A stretch of 62,461 bases of DNA. Origin: Rhizomucor pusillus. Its lineage: Eukaryota; Mucoromycota; Mucoromycetes; Mucorales; Lichtheimiaceae. Numbering within the stretch: position 1 is the stretch's first letter; each line of letters starts with the position of its first letter. Made by a program: the position numbers and the translations under genes. The stretch is taken from the NCBI GenBank assembly GCA_900175165.2, contig FWWN02000360.1:1-62461 (forward strand), written 5' to 3'. The notes below the pieces were generated by a model that was not told the origin of the DNA, ran no database searches, and worked only from the letters and a program-made list of their open reading frames with translations. Below are positions 24,425 to 36,392 of the stretch, one piece after another.

Positions 24425-24781
24425 GCCCCCACCTTCGACCATGCTATGTACATATTATGTGCCCCATCCCCGCTATTATCTACCCCTCCACACAACGTTG
24501 TCACGCAACACGACATATTTTCTCCTTCTCTCTCTTTCTCTTTTTCTTTACTCATATTTTCAGCCTCTCAATTGTATATTTTCCTCTCTCTGTCTGTTTT
24601 ACGTTGTTAATATTGTGTAGATGTAGAAATAAACCTTACGGTTTTTTATTGTTCCCAGGAGGTAATACAGGATGGAAGGGGCTGCTGGAGACACGCATTA
24701 ATGACCCTGTCGCCTTCAGCCTTTTTTTTTCTCTCTCTCTCCCTCTTATTCGCCTGCCTAATTAACTTTTTTCTGGCTGCA
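24425..24781. other. Intergenic with CT-rich 5' leader
   Basis: Sense-strand CT-rich tracts at 24520-24600 and 24721-24750 lie between BRE1 and the rhomboid gene. The second precedes the rhomboid start closely and contains CTCTCTCT runs. An in-frame ATG at 24701 gives a hydrophobic extension that I do not favour. Confidence 0.4.
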
Positions 24782-26226
24782 ATGACGAAAAAAATCAACC
24801 CAGAAGAATACTATTACAATCCATTCGAATCATCATCTATCACTTGTCACGATAAACCGCTAAATGGTAGCAAGCGATGTCATCAGACGTGGACAAGCGA
24901 TCTTGAGCAGCGGATGATGGTAGAAAAAGGGAGCAGCAATAAAAACATCATCGTAGCAGGCAGCGATGATTACGACGATGAATACGACAAAGACGAGAAT
25001 GAAAGCTCGTGGAAATCTATCTTGTTTTCGACAGAGATTGTGCCGCCTATCAGACGGAGTGTGTTGTGGCCGGTCGTATTTACTTACAGCGTTGCGGTTC
25101 TACTTTTTGCACTCATGTCAGGCGAGTTGATGATGAACCACGAGCTATCGGGTGAATTTTTCGAATTTGAGCCCCTGAATGAGATGCTGGGCCCATCGCT
25201 GCAGACATTGATCCAGAGCGGCGCACGGTTCCCGCCATGCATGATCCAAACGACGCTGTCTCCAGATGATTTATACGTGTGTTTCCGGCTGCCGTATGAT
25301 GAGCCAAAAGATGGTCAGGCCGGGAGCAAAGACGACGATAACCGGCCGGAAACGTTCGACCAAGACCTTGTGAATGAAGCGTTTGCGCTCGCCAACTCGG
25401 CTGACGCGGTCCAATCGACGTGCACGCTCGAGCAAGTGTGCGGAATGGGCGGTTTCGCCAACAGCACCGTGCCTGACCAGACCTTCCGCTTCTTGACACC
25501 CTTGTTTGTCCACGCCGGCCTCATCCAGTTTTTGATCCACTTGGCTTTTTTGGCAGTCTTAGCTCGCGAGCTCGAAAAGATCATGAACGGTGTGCGCCTA
25601 GCCATTGTGTTTTTTGCCTCGGGAATGTTTGGAAACCTGTTTGGCGCTAGTTTTGCGTCGCTTACAGCAAGTGCGTTTCGAGACAAAAATTGCAGCATGA
25701 TTTTTTATTTAGTGACAGTTTATGTTTCCAGTCTTCGTGGGATGCAGTACATCCATCCTCGGCATAGCCGCGTGCCTCCTGGTCAACTTGGTATTCACCT
25801 GGCATCGGATCGCACAGCCCGTCCGATACCTCGTCAAGACTACCATTGTCATCGGTACGTGGCACTTTAAAATTCGGGTAACTGAGTACATTTATTATGA
25901 CTCTCCATTTGCAAACATAGCAATTTGTTTCCTGCTGGGATTGTTGCCAGGGTAATTTTTTTTCCAATTTTTGCTGCTGCTGCTGTTGTTGTAAATGCAC
26001 AGGATTTACTAAACTTGCATATCTCTTAAGAGTCGATAACTATTCAAACGTGGGCGGATTCATTGGCGGGCTGTTGATCGGCATTGTGCTTATGCCAGCT
26101 GCCGAGAGCGCGAGCTGTAGTAAGAAGTCATACATTGTAGGGTTATGGATCCTACGCATCGCAGCATTTGCAGTTTTCTCTACAATATCAATTGTCATGT
26201 GCAACAACTTTTTCAAGAACGAATGA
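24782..26226 (+). CDS. Rhomboid-family membrane protein, probably catalytically inactive
   Basis: Four exons (24782-25670, 25732-25854, 25921-25951, 26031-26226) join to exactly 412 codons plus stop. The cytosolic N-terminus (MTKKINPEEYYYNPFE) leads to TM1 (VLWPVVFTYSVAVLLFALMS), then a long Cys-containing loop (FPPC, YVCF, STCTLEQVC), then the rhomboid core: RFLTPLFVHAGLIQFLIHL, ELEKIMNGVRLAIVFFASG, MFGNLFGASFASL, the Ser motif VGCSTSILG, and the last TM with DNYSNVGGFIGGLL. Active rhomboids have His in that last motif (NxxHxGG); here the codon at 26047-26049 gives Asn. The Ser is kept. This suggests a pseudoprotease similar in idea to iRhoms, acting in ER/Golgi trafficking or degradation (inference). 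Confidence 0.88.
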
Positions 26227-26547
26227 TATTAACAGCTGTTCCTTTGGTAGAAATCACAAAATTGTTTACAAAGAAAAGCAGTGTATGCGTTGGGTTCGTG
26301 CTATAGAGACTTACAGATAGAGAAAGAGGAGTCAAGGAGATAGGAGAGAAAGAGAGAGGTAGAGATAGTGAAAAAAAAGTGCGTATGAGAGAGAAAGAGA
26401 GAGATATATAGGAAGGGATTACTACACAGTTTGATATGCTTTTTCCTTCTTCTCCAGCTATGCAACATCTTTTTTGTCTAACGCCTCCCCTCCCTACGAA
26501 TAGATATGAACAGTATTTGTGAAAGGGGTGTGTTTTTCTTTCTTTTT
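26227..26547. other. Convergent 3' flanks with GA-rich tract
   Basis: Tail-to-tail region between the rhomboid and KH genes. GA-rich on + (about 26310-26410), that is CU-rich in the KH-gene sense strand. No gene. Confidence 0.5.
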
Positions 26548-27800
26548 TTACTCTTCTTCCAAGATATCATCATCTTGCATGGCACCTCTCAAACGTCGTT
26601 CCTTTTCCTTCTCCAGCTGACCGTACAAGAGATACAAGGCGCGTTCGTTAGCTTCGGGCGTGCCTTGGATAGTGAACATTCTTTCACCAGTCTCGTCGTG
26701 CGGTACTTTGGCAATGGAGATTCTGGATCCAGACAAGCGTCGGATCTCGGTAATCATGGAGCCACCTCGACCTATGGAGCCACCGTTTAGTTCACAATTA
26801 TTTTCCCAATATTGTGTATCCAATTATACATACCGATGATGCATCCCACCATGTCGCTAGGAATGGAAATGTTCTGGGTGCGGATACTGGGATTATTGGC
26901 GAAGTTTTGCTGAGATGAAAGAGAAGTACGAAGCTGTTGCTGGTATTCATTAAAATCGGCACCGTTGCCGGTGCGGGTAATGGACGATGCGCGACGCTGC
27001 TGCTGGCTGCTCGCGTCGACCTTGGTGGGGTTATACAGGATGGTGCCAATGGCGCGCTCCTTGTCATCAATTAAGCATTGTCCTATTTCCAAAATAGCCA
27101 AGCGGACACCTTCGACAGTACCGCGCACTTCGACCACACGCTCAGTACTCTGAGGGAGCAGGGTCTTGGATGCAATCATGCGAACACCGGAGGTATCTTG
27201 GATGTGCTTGATCTTGGCACCTTGACGGCCAATAACGGTTCCCATCAAATTATGCGAGATCAAAAGACGGATCGTTGCAACGGCTGAGCTGTTGCCACTC
27301 GAAGAAGGCGAGACAGGGGAGATGGGCGGTGTAGCCGGCGAGATTGGGTTATCCAAGAGAGTTTGAGCAATCAAGGAATAAGCCTATTTTGCCAATGGCA
27401 ACTTAGTATACGCTGAAACATCACGCAGTCGAAAACCCCCTTCCCTTCATCTCTCGTTTTGCATACCTTGGCAACACCTTCAAGAGTGCCACCTACGGTC
27501 AATACACGGTCGTGGACACCCTGGATGACTTTGGACACGCCGGCCTTGACGCCAGTGGTCTCTCGCAACTCTGCCACGTTTTTACCAGCTATAGAATAGG
27601 TCAATAAGCTGCAGCGAATACATGGAGGCTACTACTTTTTTAAAATTACCTTTTCCGATGATGACACCGGCTTCCTTGGTAGTTACAAGAGCGCGCAAGG
27701 TAAGTTGGTCTTCTTCTTGCGAGCCATCGTCGCGTGTTGCCTGATGCTCGGGGGCACGGTCGTCCAATTGTTCAGAGCTGGCGTTGGAAGGTTGAGACAT
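26548..27800 (-). CDS. Three-KH-domain RNA-binding protein (Pbp2/Rnc1/PCBP-like)
   Basis: Starts MSQPSNASSEQLDDRAPE at 27800. Three KH domains with GxxG loops are visible: VIIGKAGKNVAELRETTG (split by an intron after GK), GTVIGRQGAKIKHIQDTSG, and GCIIGRGGSMITEIRRLSG (split by an intron near 26780-26835). A Ser/Pro linker and a Gln-rich, disordered linker separate domains 1-2 and 2-3. The C-terminus is acidic (DDDILEEE). Such proteins bind C- or CU-rich single-stranded RNA and control mRNA stability or translation (family knowledge). About four introns. Orthology among Hek2, Pbp2 and Rnc1 cannot be settled by eye. Confidence 0.88.
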
Positions 27801-29744
27801 GCTGGGCTGCTAAAAGAGTTGTTAGCGCGTGAGTGTTAGAGCTGAATAAGGTAAGCAAACTCACATCAAGTGAAAGAGATGAAAAGGAAAGCAGTAATGT
27901 CGGTACGTCTCCAAAATGCAGTTAGAGACGAGAATCAAGGGCTTCTACGCTGGGAATATGAAGAGCGGGGGATTCGATAGAGTTTGGAGGAGGAAGACGT
28001 GTCGGTATTACGGGAAATGGAGAGCAGCTAATGAAGAGACAAGAAGCAGAACAGAGAGAGAAGAGAGAAAAAAAAATGTAAAGCCCAGTAGCGAATGTCA
28101 AGACAAGCTGTGGTCCACTAAGAGGCGCGCGACGCCGCAATTTTTTTTGCCAGTCTCACTCACTTCAGTGAAGTCCGATCATACACATACCCTTCGCTAG
28201 TCTAAGGTTTCCCCAACATTCCATCGCTAACTAGGCCACAATATATTCAGAGATTTTCTAAGTGAATCCTTCGCAATGGCAATTTTTCATAATATCATCC
28301 AGACGCTGCTGTCGAGTAAGTAGCAATGTAATATTAACGCGTCGAGTATGGCTTTATGCAAAACACTTTTCTTGTTTGACATTTTCATAAAATGTATGTA
28401 AACGACCCAAATACAATGTATAGAGGCAGGGACGTGAGATATAACAGACTAGGCACATAGCAATCTCGCAAAAAATTTGTATCACTCGCGTACGCCAGCC
28501 ACAGAGCCTTGCTTTCCCTGCCCTCCACGACGCGCCTGCTGCCCTAACTTTGTGTTACTTGCCTGCTGTTGCTAGCTCGTTATGTATGTAGCAATGGTGA
28601 AAACCCATTCAGAGTTTTCCTGCCACTACTGCACCCTTCAATGTAAGTGGATCTCAGTAACATATCTTACCATTATCTATTCAACATGTGCTTAAAGGTA
28701 CTGCTAGTATCCCGTTTAGCTCCCGCACGTATGCAGAATGCGTAATTTAGCTATCTGCGGATATAATCCGGGGCGAGCCGTGTGTGTGTGTATCTATGTA
28801 TGTTCTATAGCCATTCCTCCTGCTCGCTAAAGAAAGTGACACACATCTTAAAATTTCCCACGTTTATTCCCGCATCAAGTAGGAAACTGTCTTTGGACAT
28901 CAAGTGCATATGATTCTCTATAAGCAATGTTTTACAATAACAAACATTATTGGGTTTTGTCACCTAGCAACGTTGCCAGAGCACCAGATACATTTCAATG
29001 GCTTCAGTTACACTCTCGATAGGTTTAGTGAGTACACAACGTCGCTAAAGATACAGCGCGACAAAGTTTTCTTTCTATCCTTTCATATATCCTAGAAACA
29101 TATATGTATTTCGAACGCAGATCATATAGACAACGCACGGTGACTCATGCGGAGCCAAGATCAATCATCGACGACAAAGGTCTTGTTCCGCGGTGTTTCG
29201 TTTACCGGCTCAACTACAATATGCGATTTTTCTTATTGAAAACCGGATCGACGGGAAAGATAAACATTAAAGTAACCATTAGAATTTTCGCAGGTGACCA
29301 TATTGAACATCCCAAGGAGAGCGCCGAGAAGCAGCAGTGTAACGGATAGATGTTCTATGGCTCAACTTGACACTAGCATTTTTTTTTTTTCAAGCGGAGG
29401 CTGTTCAAACAGGAGCGGATAAAAAGCAGTGGATTCCCCGTCCTTATTTTCATTTTTTTTCAAACAGGACAATAGCGTATGCCATAAATGGTCAACACCG
29501 ATCATGCTTATCACACAACCGCACGCAATGCTTCGACAGAGTCTATACAGACAATTGCGCCCGAGGTCAATCCTCAAATAGAACGACAAGGTACATTCTA
29601 TAAAGAATTTTTGGAGAATTGTGATCTGAAGAAAAGTTGCCCGCAACAATAGCTTCCCGAGACGTATATCCCGAGGCTTCGGGCCAACAAGATCCTGAAC
29701 ACAAAGTCGAGCATACAAACATCAGCACAAAGGAACAGGTCGAA
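27801..29744. other. Intergenic stretch upstream of the transporter pair
   Basis: About 1.9 kb. 27801-28200 is the KH-gene 5' region (TC-rich in its sense). Further on I see no supported exon. A short minus-strand frame near 28480-28560 (KLGQQARRGGQGKQGS...) reads like the end of a small basic protein but has no start I can support. A (GT)n run occurs near 28780. Upstream exons of the transporter could lie in 29400-29740. Confidence 0.4.
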
Positions 29745-31531
29745 ATGGATGAAAACGCAGTACACGACAAAGTCCCTGACGGCGGATTCGGGTGGTTTGT
29801 ACTGATAGGCGTGTTCATTGCCCAATTCATGACCTACGGTATAAGCAGTTCATGGTAAGACTCCATCTTTGCCACTGTGGGAAAAATTAATGGTACTAAC
29901 GCACTGGATAACCGACTCTATAGGGGTAAACTATCTCTCTTGTGGTGAAGAATCTATAAGAAAGATAGGGTTCATCTAACGGAGATGATGTTACGGTGAA
30001 ACTTAGGAGTAATGCAAGATTACTATCAGCAGAATGTATTCGGCAACGATTATCCCAACATCGTCGTGTTACTGAGCTTAACGGGAACACTTTCCCTTGT
30101 ATTTACCAATGGTTGTGCATCACTAGTCCAAATTCTTATATCGTACGTTGGCGTTACGTGGTCCATGACCATCGGCAGTCTTCTTTTATCCATGGGCTTG
30201 ATATTTGCAGGCTTTTCCACGCAGGTGCGTAAATGGAAATCAATTCCGATCGTTGAGAGCGAACATGGCGCTAACGATGCTCTTAAATCAGGTCTGGCAC
30301 CTGTATCTAACTCAAGGCATTCTTTTCGGTCTGGGATCGTCTATATGCTATGTGGTTTGTGTTGGTTTTTTGTCGTTGGAAACAGAAGGAACATTACTTG
30401 ACATTTACTTGCTACAATTCTAGACCTCGATGGGTGTTGTCCCTCAATATTTCGAGCGAAAGCGTGGTTTGGCTATGGGCATTGTTACAAGCGGCACTGG
30501 TGTCGGTGGACTTATCGTGCCATTTATCATGGACGCTATCAACCAGAGTTTGGGAGGAGCATGGCAAGTGGCAATATTGTTTGACCGTTTTGATAACATC
30601 CATCAATAACACTAGTTCATTAAAACAGGACCTACCGAATCCTAGGTTTCATCTGCCTCGCCAGCAATGTGGTAACCGTTCTACTTGTCAGGGAACGTGT
30701 TCCAAGGTCACTGAAAACAAAAAAGAAGTTCTCCGATATAATTCAATTCGAGATCCTCAAGGATGTCAATTTCGACATTTGGTGTGTAATTGCCTGCCTT
30801 CAAGTCATGGGTTATTTCCTACCGTACTTTTACCTTCCATGTAAGTGACAGCTTTGCAAGACCACTCAACGTTTCACGCATATATTTATCTAACATTACG
30901 TTATTGCTCATACAGCATACGCAACGCATCTCGGCTTGTCAGCATCTGATGGAACAGCTATTGTCTCAGTCACTTCAGCAGCCAACATTGTTGGAAGAAT
31001 CCTTGCAGGGTGAGTAAAATGCAACACTTTTAATCTATATCTTGCTAAATCTTCCACCTACCACAGCATTGTAGCAGACCGCATCGGGCACCTTTCAACC
31101 AATATAATATTCACATTCATCAGCGCCCTGAGTGCTTTTTTTATTTGGACATTCGCATACTCGTACGGCGTACTGATGGCATTCGGCGTTGTTTTTGGTC
31201 TTGTGGGAGGTTCCTACTCTCCGTTGAGTAAGTTCATTTGTAGATCTCTAAATTCTGATTAATTTACATATCTTTCCACACATTCCCAGTTTCACCAATT
31301 ACTGCTTCGGTGATAGGCATGGAGAAACTGGCAACTGGTTTCTCTCTAACACTCCTGTTCACGGTGATTGCACTTTGGAGCCCGATGATCAGCAGTGCTA
31401 TTGAAGATTCCGTCGACCCGGAACCATTCCTCACATACAAAATGTACACTGGTGTCACGTTCCTGCTAGCCTCGCTCACAGGATTGCTCCTTAAGCTCAA
31501 AATGAAGCGCAACCTATTCGTTAAATTCTAG
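29745..31531 (+). CDS. MFS monocarboxylate-type transporter (Mch/MCT family), intact copy
   Basis: From ATG 29745: MDENAVHDKVPDGGFGWFVL, which holds the MCT signature DGGFGW at TM1. Exons then give GVMQDYYQQNVFGNDYPN, VWHLYLTQGILFGLGSS, VVPQYFERKRGLAMGI with VTSGTGVGGLI, SASDGTAIVSVTSAAN, IVADRIGHLS and a last exon ending KRNLFVKF. All 12 TM regions of an MFS protein can be accounted for. It probably moves monocarboxylates or related small molecules across the plasma membrane. Two oddities: the frame between TM1 (ISSSW) and GVMQD closes only with a 2-nt exon GG at 29924-29925, and the intron 30564-30628 has a GC donor (GCAAGT). An upstream exon is possible; a TGA sits in frame just before the ORF leading to this ATG. 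Confidence 0.85.
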
Positions 31532-32219
31532 ATCATAGATCACCCACTGTTACATATATTACTTGCATGCAATCTACAGCATACTTAGCTTCCTTTATCA
31601 TTTAGACTACTAGTTTTGATTGTTTGTACTCATGTTTCCTTGTAATCCACAGTTATATCCTTGTTCGCTTAATAGGAGCTTTTGTTTTTCATGTTTCGGA
31701 AGCGGCACGATTGTTGTACCTATAGTTATCATCATTACAATGCTAATATTCATAGAACACGAGCGTTTATGTCTGCAGCTTTTTTACCAGGAATTCAACG
31801 CAGGAGGATAGCATCGTATGGCATATAGGTTCAGAAACTCGCAAGACCATCTGCAGGGTTTTCCGAAATACATGCCTCGGAATTTCACTGACCACTTTTA
31901 TATATAGGAAGCTCTTTTGCTGCGCCTTTCGTCGCTGCAGATCAGAAAAGGCCGACCCAAGTCAGTGACTCATGCATGACTGGAAACTTCAAGAGTGATA
32001 TTGTGATAACGGATCATCAATGGGACTTTTGTTACGGAAAAAACCATCTTCGACGTATATGCCCGATGCAGAGAATAGCGAACGAAACTAGGGGTCGAGT
32101 ACACATAAGATGCAGTGTTTGCAGAAACGTATAAATACAAATCCCCCTTTTTTAACGAACGGTTAAGCACAACCTTTTGCTCTTCATGGTTCTCGAAGTA
32201 TCCGGTACTTGTACTTGCA
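31532..32219. other. Spacer between the transporter copies
   Basis: No supported exon. Contains the 3' flank of the first copy and the 5' flank of the second. Confidence 0.45.
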
Positions 32220-34100
32220 ATGATATACTATGACTCGATGTACCTAGATCACAAAAGCAGTCCTAAACGATCAATCATTGACTCAGAAGAAGAACAAATT
32301 CAAGCAAAGGAGGAGCGAGATGATACCTTCAAGCAAGACGAAGTTCCTGAAGGCGGATTTGGGTGGTTTGTAGTTCTCGGTGCATTTATATCCCAGTTCA
32401 TGACATTTGGCATAAGCACTGCATGGTAAGGGGCTGAACAATTATCTCAACCGAGCGTACATTTTGTATATTTCGTGAGAAAGAGCAATGCTTGGCATTG
32501 ACTGATATGTATACAAATCGTCTAGAGGTAACAGACAGAGAATCTGCGAGTAGAACAGAGCGTTTGATTAAAATTAAAAAACATATAGGAGTAATGCAAG
32601 ATTATTACCAGCAAAAAGTGTTCGGCGATAATTATCCAAATATTGTAGTCTTGTTAAGCTTCACAGGAACGATCTGCTTGATATGCACGAATTGCTGTAC
32701 CTCGCAGGGTCAAATACTCGCATCGTACGTTGGTGTCACATGGGCCATGACCATTGGTTCCCTCTTGATGACTTCAGGCTTGATCTTTGCAAGCTTCTCT
32801 ACTGAGGTTTGTAATGGACAAGTACTACCCCATTCGTTCAATCAACTGCATTGACAGCGCCGTGAGACCAGGTCTGGCACTTGTATCTAACGCAAGGCAT
32901 TCTTTTCGGGTTGGGCTCGTCTATATGCTGCATAGTCCGTAACTTTCGATGGTGGCAAAACTTGGTACGATTTACTTACCTCAGTATTATGATATCATTT
33001 ATAGGCAGTACTTTGCGTAGTACCTCAATATTTCGAGCGGAAGCGTGGTTGGGCATATTTACAAGTGGCACCGGTGTGGGCGGTCTAATTCTGCCCTTCA
33101 TTATCGATTCGATCAATCAGAGGCTAGGTGGAGCATGGCAAGTGTGTTTACATCTCTGAAAATGATATTCATCCCGGCCGATACTTATTACAATGAACTG
33201 ACGAAAATAGGACTTACCGCATCCTAGGTTTTATATGCCTCACCGGCAACGGATTGGCTATTCTGTTGGTTGGGGAACGCGTCCCTAGATCGATACAAAA
33301 GAAAAAGTTTTCCGATATAATTCAATTAGAGATCCTCAAAGATGTCAATTATGACATTTGGTGTTTGATTGCTTGCCTCCAAGTCATGGGATATTACTTG
33401 CCATACTTTTACCTCCCATATGAGTTCAGACAGTGTATATTCGCTGATCAATAGCATCCATTTATTTGCTGTGTGCACAGCATATGCGACTTGGCTCGGT
33501 TTGTCAGCGTCTGATGGAAGTGCGCTGATTTCAGTCGCATCGACAGCCAACATTGTTGGAAGGGTACTTGCAGGGCAAGCATTCGAACCGAGATGAGCTA
33601 TGTACTATCGTGTAGTTTGAATTGTTTTCCGCCTTTACAGCATCCTAGCAGATCGTATCGGTCACCTGACAACGAATATGCTCTTTTGCTTTTTCTGCGG
33701 GCTAAGCTCCTTTCTCATTTGGACGTTTGCCGATTCATACGGTACGCTGATGGCGTTTTCTGCCGTTTTTGGTATGATGGCAGCCTCGTATTCCCCTCTA
33801 AGTAAGCTATTACAGTTAAGTATCAATTATCAAGCTGTATGTTAACTTGTTCTCCAGTCTCGCCTATTATAGCTTCAATCGTAGGCATGGAAAAAATTGG
33901 CATCAGGTTTATCTCTGATGCCTTTGTTTACGGTAGGTCCGCTCTTCTGTCCGATGTGCACAAGTGCTATTGACAGCTCTACAGATGCCGAGCCGTTCCT
34001 TACATACAAAATATGTATCGGCGTCGCATATATTTTTTCGTCGCTGACAGCGTTAGCTCTCAAATTCAAGATTAAGCACAGCATTTTTGCAAAATTCTAG
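32220..34100 (+). pseudogene. Second MCT-type transporter copy, decayed
   Basis: Tandem paralogue of the gene at 29745 with the same exon-intron layout: VPEGGFGWFVVLGAFISQ, GVMQDYYQQKVFGDNYPN, VWHLYLTQGILFGLGSS, SASDGSALISVASTAN, final exon ending KHSIFAKF. Lesions: (1) about 7 nt missing near 33050 relative to copy 1, just after FERKRG, shifting the frame inside a core TM; (2) an extra A in the A-run 33891-33896 shifts the last exon; (3) the position matching the 2-nt exon of copy 1 reads AG (32526-32527), which would make a TGA. The GC donor intron (33138-33210) is shared with copy 1. Sequencing error could explain one lesion but hardly all. Probably a pseudogene. Confidence 0.78.
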
Positions 34101-34722
34101 ATACATGCCATTGAGTCTTATATTATGTACTGATTTCCTTTGCATGGAGGAAGGATTGACCAAATTGCTAGCATATTAGATCCTGTGCATTTGTTTGTAT
34201 CGCCTTGATTCAACACGATTTATCGCTCCATAGTCCGAGAAAGAGGAAATTACTGTAAGCATGATGTGGAAATACAAGATATGAGGAACCAAAGTAATGG
34301 CGTCATTTGAAACCACGGCATATTCCTCTAGACAATTGAGTGGAAGATAAGTTTTCCCTGGACTGAGTAGGGGGATAGCATTGGTAGGATCGTTCATCTC
34401 TAGAGACAGGAATAGAAAAGAATTACAAGTTGACGGCTTCGTCTACAAGATAAGACAGTGACAGGATATCTGTTTGTTTCCTCTGAACACTGTCTTCTAG
34501 CGTCCAACGTGAACGCTGTCAATTCTAGGCATAGGATGTCTGTTCAATGGTATCTTGGTTTCTGTCATAAATTCTGACCATTTAGATACTTCTGCCTTTC
34601 AATAAACGAAGCGTGTATCCATCCGCCTGGATGGTGATAAGCAAAACGCCGCATTTAAAACTCCTGAGCTTGCACGAACTTGTTCGCCTCTTTGGTGAAC
34701 CCATACAACCCGTAACAGAAAA
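34101..34722. other. Intergenic upstream of FIP1
   Basis: No supported exon. 3' flank of the decayed transporter and promoter of FIP1. Confidence 0.45.
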
Positions 34723-36291
34723 ATGTCGAAATATCAACCAGAAGACGACGATGTCGACGAATTCCTCTACGGATCCGGCAAAGAAGAATTAGCTACCAAT
34801 AATGACAGAACAGTAGGCACCGATCAATCTGGCAGCGATGCAAAGGACGCCAAATGTAAGTTGAATCGCACGTCTTTCCTTTCTCCCGTTCCACGCTGAC
34901 GATCGATCAAGCCGAAAGCAAACAAGAAGACGACGAGGAATTATACCAGCTATATAAAGGCAGCGCAGCCAACGAGTAAGTGTGTCAGCTCTTGCACAGC
35001 ATATGTCTAGAAGATTCTGACTTGGTTTGTAGAACACAGGATGTAGGAACAAGGTAAGACGAGGAGAGAGGAGAGAGAAAACGGTACAGTTCGCGTAACG
35101 GTTCGAGTCTCAGGCAAGATATGGAAGTCGACGATGCAGAGATAAGGCAAGATTCAACAGAATTTCAGGAAGATGAAGACAGCGACGATGTATGTAACTT
35201 TACCAGCGTTTATGCGGGATAAATTTACTTACCTAATCCCAAGGATCTTGAAATCATTTTGGAGCCAGAAGAACCAGAACAGCGACCACAAAGGTATAAG
35301 GCATCGAGTATACTTCTGTTCACGATATCTAATATCTAACGCTCTGTGTATGTAGCACCGAGGCAACATCTAGTCCTGCAACGGGCGAGAAAGGCAACGG
35401 AAGCACTCTAGTCAATTTAAAACCAGGACAGCAAGCAAAAGCTGCCGCTGCATCGTCGGCAGGTGCACAGGGAACTTCAGCAGGCAACGTCGCTGGTGGC
35501 ACTGCCAACCAGAACCCTGCAATGGGTGGTATCAATCTTGAAGCAGTGGGCGAGTACAACGGACAGCCGATCACAGAAGTCGATTTGGATTCCTTTGAAG
35601 ATAAGCCGTGGCGGAAACCTGGTATGTTACATTGCTACGCCAACAAATGACATGCAATTGTTGACCGGTATCAATAGGTGCTGATATCACCGACTATTTC
35701 AATTATGGATTTAATGAGGTGACCTGGCGAGCATATTGTACACAGCAAAAAATGATGCGGGAAAGCAAAAAGGTACACCCAAGCTGTTCAGATCGATGGA
35801 CTAGCTTCTGATCTATAGTCTAGATGATGGGCGATATGAATATGAACATGAACGACTTTATGGCCATGAGCATGATGATGCCTCCAGGAGCGATGATGGA
35901 TGGTAATATGCCTATGGGAATGCCGGGTATGCCAAACCCAATGATGGGTATGCCCCCAATGGGTATGCCTCCAGGGATGGGAATGGGCAACTCTCCAAAC
36001 GCGCAGCGGACAGGTGCTGGACGGGCGCAGCCAAACTCCAACGCACGGAGTGGTCAAAGTCCTATGCAGCAAGGTAAAAGCTGGAGTCAAGATATACCCA
36101 AAATCACGAGTCTAATTTATCGTTAGGTCGATCACCTGCAGGCAACGTAAATAATAACAACGATGACCAAGATGGCAATGCACCAATGTAAGTCACTAGA
36201 ACGGAAACAAAGCGGTTAGTATACTAACTTTATCTGTAGGAATAACCCATTCTTTTGGCCGCAAATGCAACCACCATTTTTCCCTGGTTAA
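34723..36291 (+). CDS. FIP1: Fip1-like pre-mRNA 3'-end processing factor
   Basis: Fip1 links poly(A) polymerase to the cleavage and polyadenylation factor. Starts [19 protein letters not shown] at 34723. The acidic N-terminus, spread over several very short exons, binds Pap1 in other species. The diagnostic Fip1 motif is complete: [19 protein letters not shown] followed by [17 protein letters not shown]. Downstream is a segment extremely rich in Met, Gly and Pro (35824-35990), then an Asn/Gln-rich tail ending [10 protein letters not shown]. About nine introns. One intron (35057-35113) contains a chance tRNA B-box-like string. Identification firm; small-exon boundaries approximate. Confidence 0.92.
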
Positions 36292-36392
36292 ATAACATCT
36301 TTGCATCATTAAAACAATTAAAACAAAAAAGTGCATTTTTTTATATTTTACAAATAGATATGCGTGGGAGACAGATGCGGGTAGTAGGTCCA

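Noticed and set aside
24701..24781. Upstream ATG giving the rhomboid a hydrophobic leader
   Set aside because: The leader is translated CT-rich DNA; rhomboids of this layout start with a cytosolic N-terminus.
28480..28560. Minus-strand end resembling a small basic protein (KLGQQARRGGQGKQGS)
   Set aside because: No start codon, splice path or known family could be attached.
35080..35115. tRNA B-box-like GGTTCGAGTCT
   Set aside because: It lies in a FIP1 intron; no matching acceptor stem or A box could be found.
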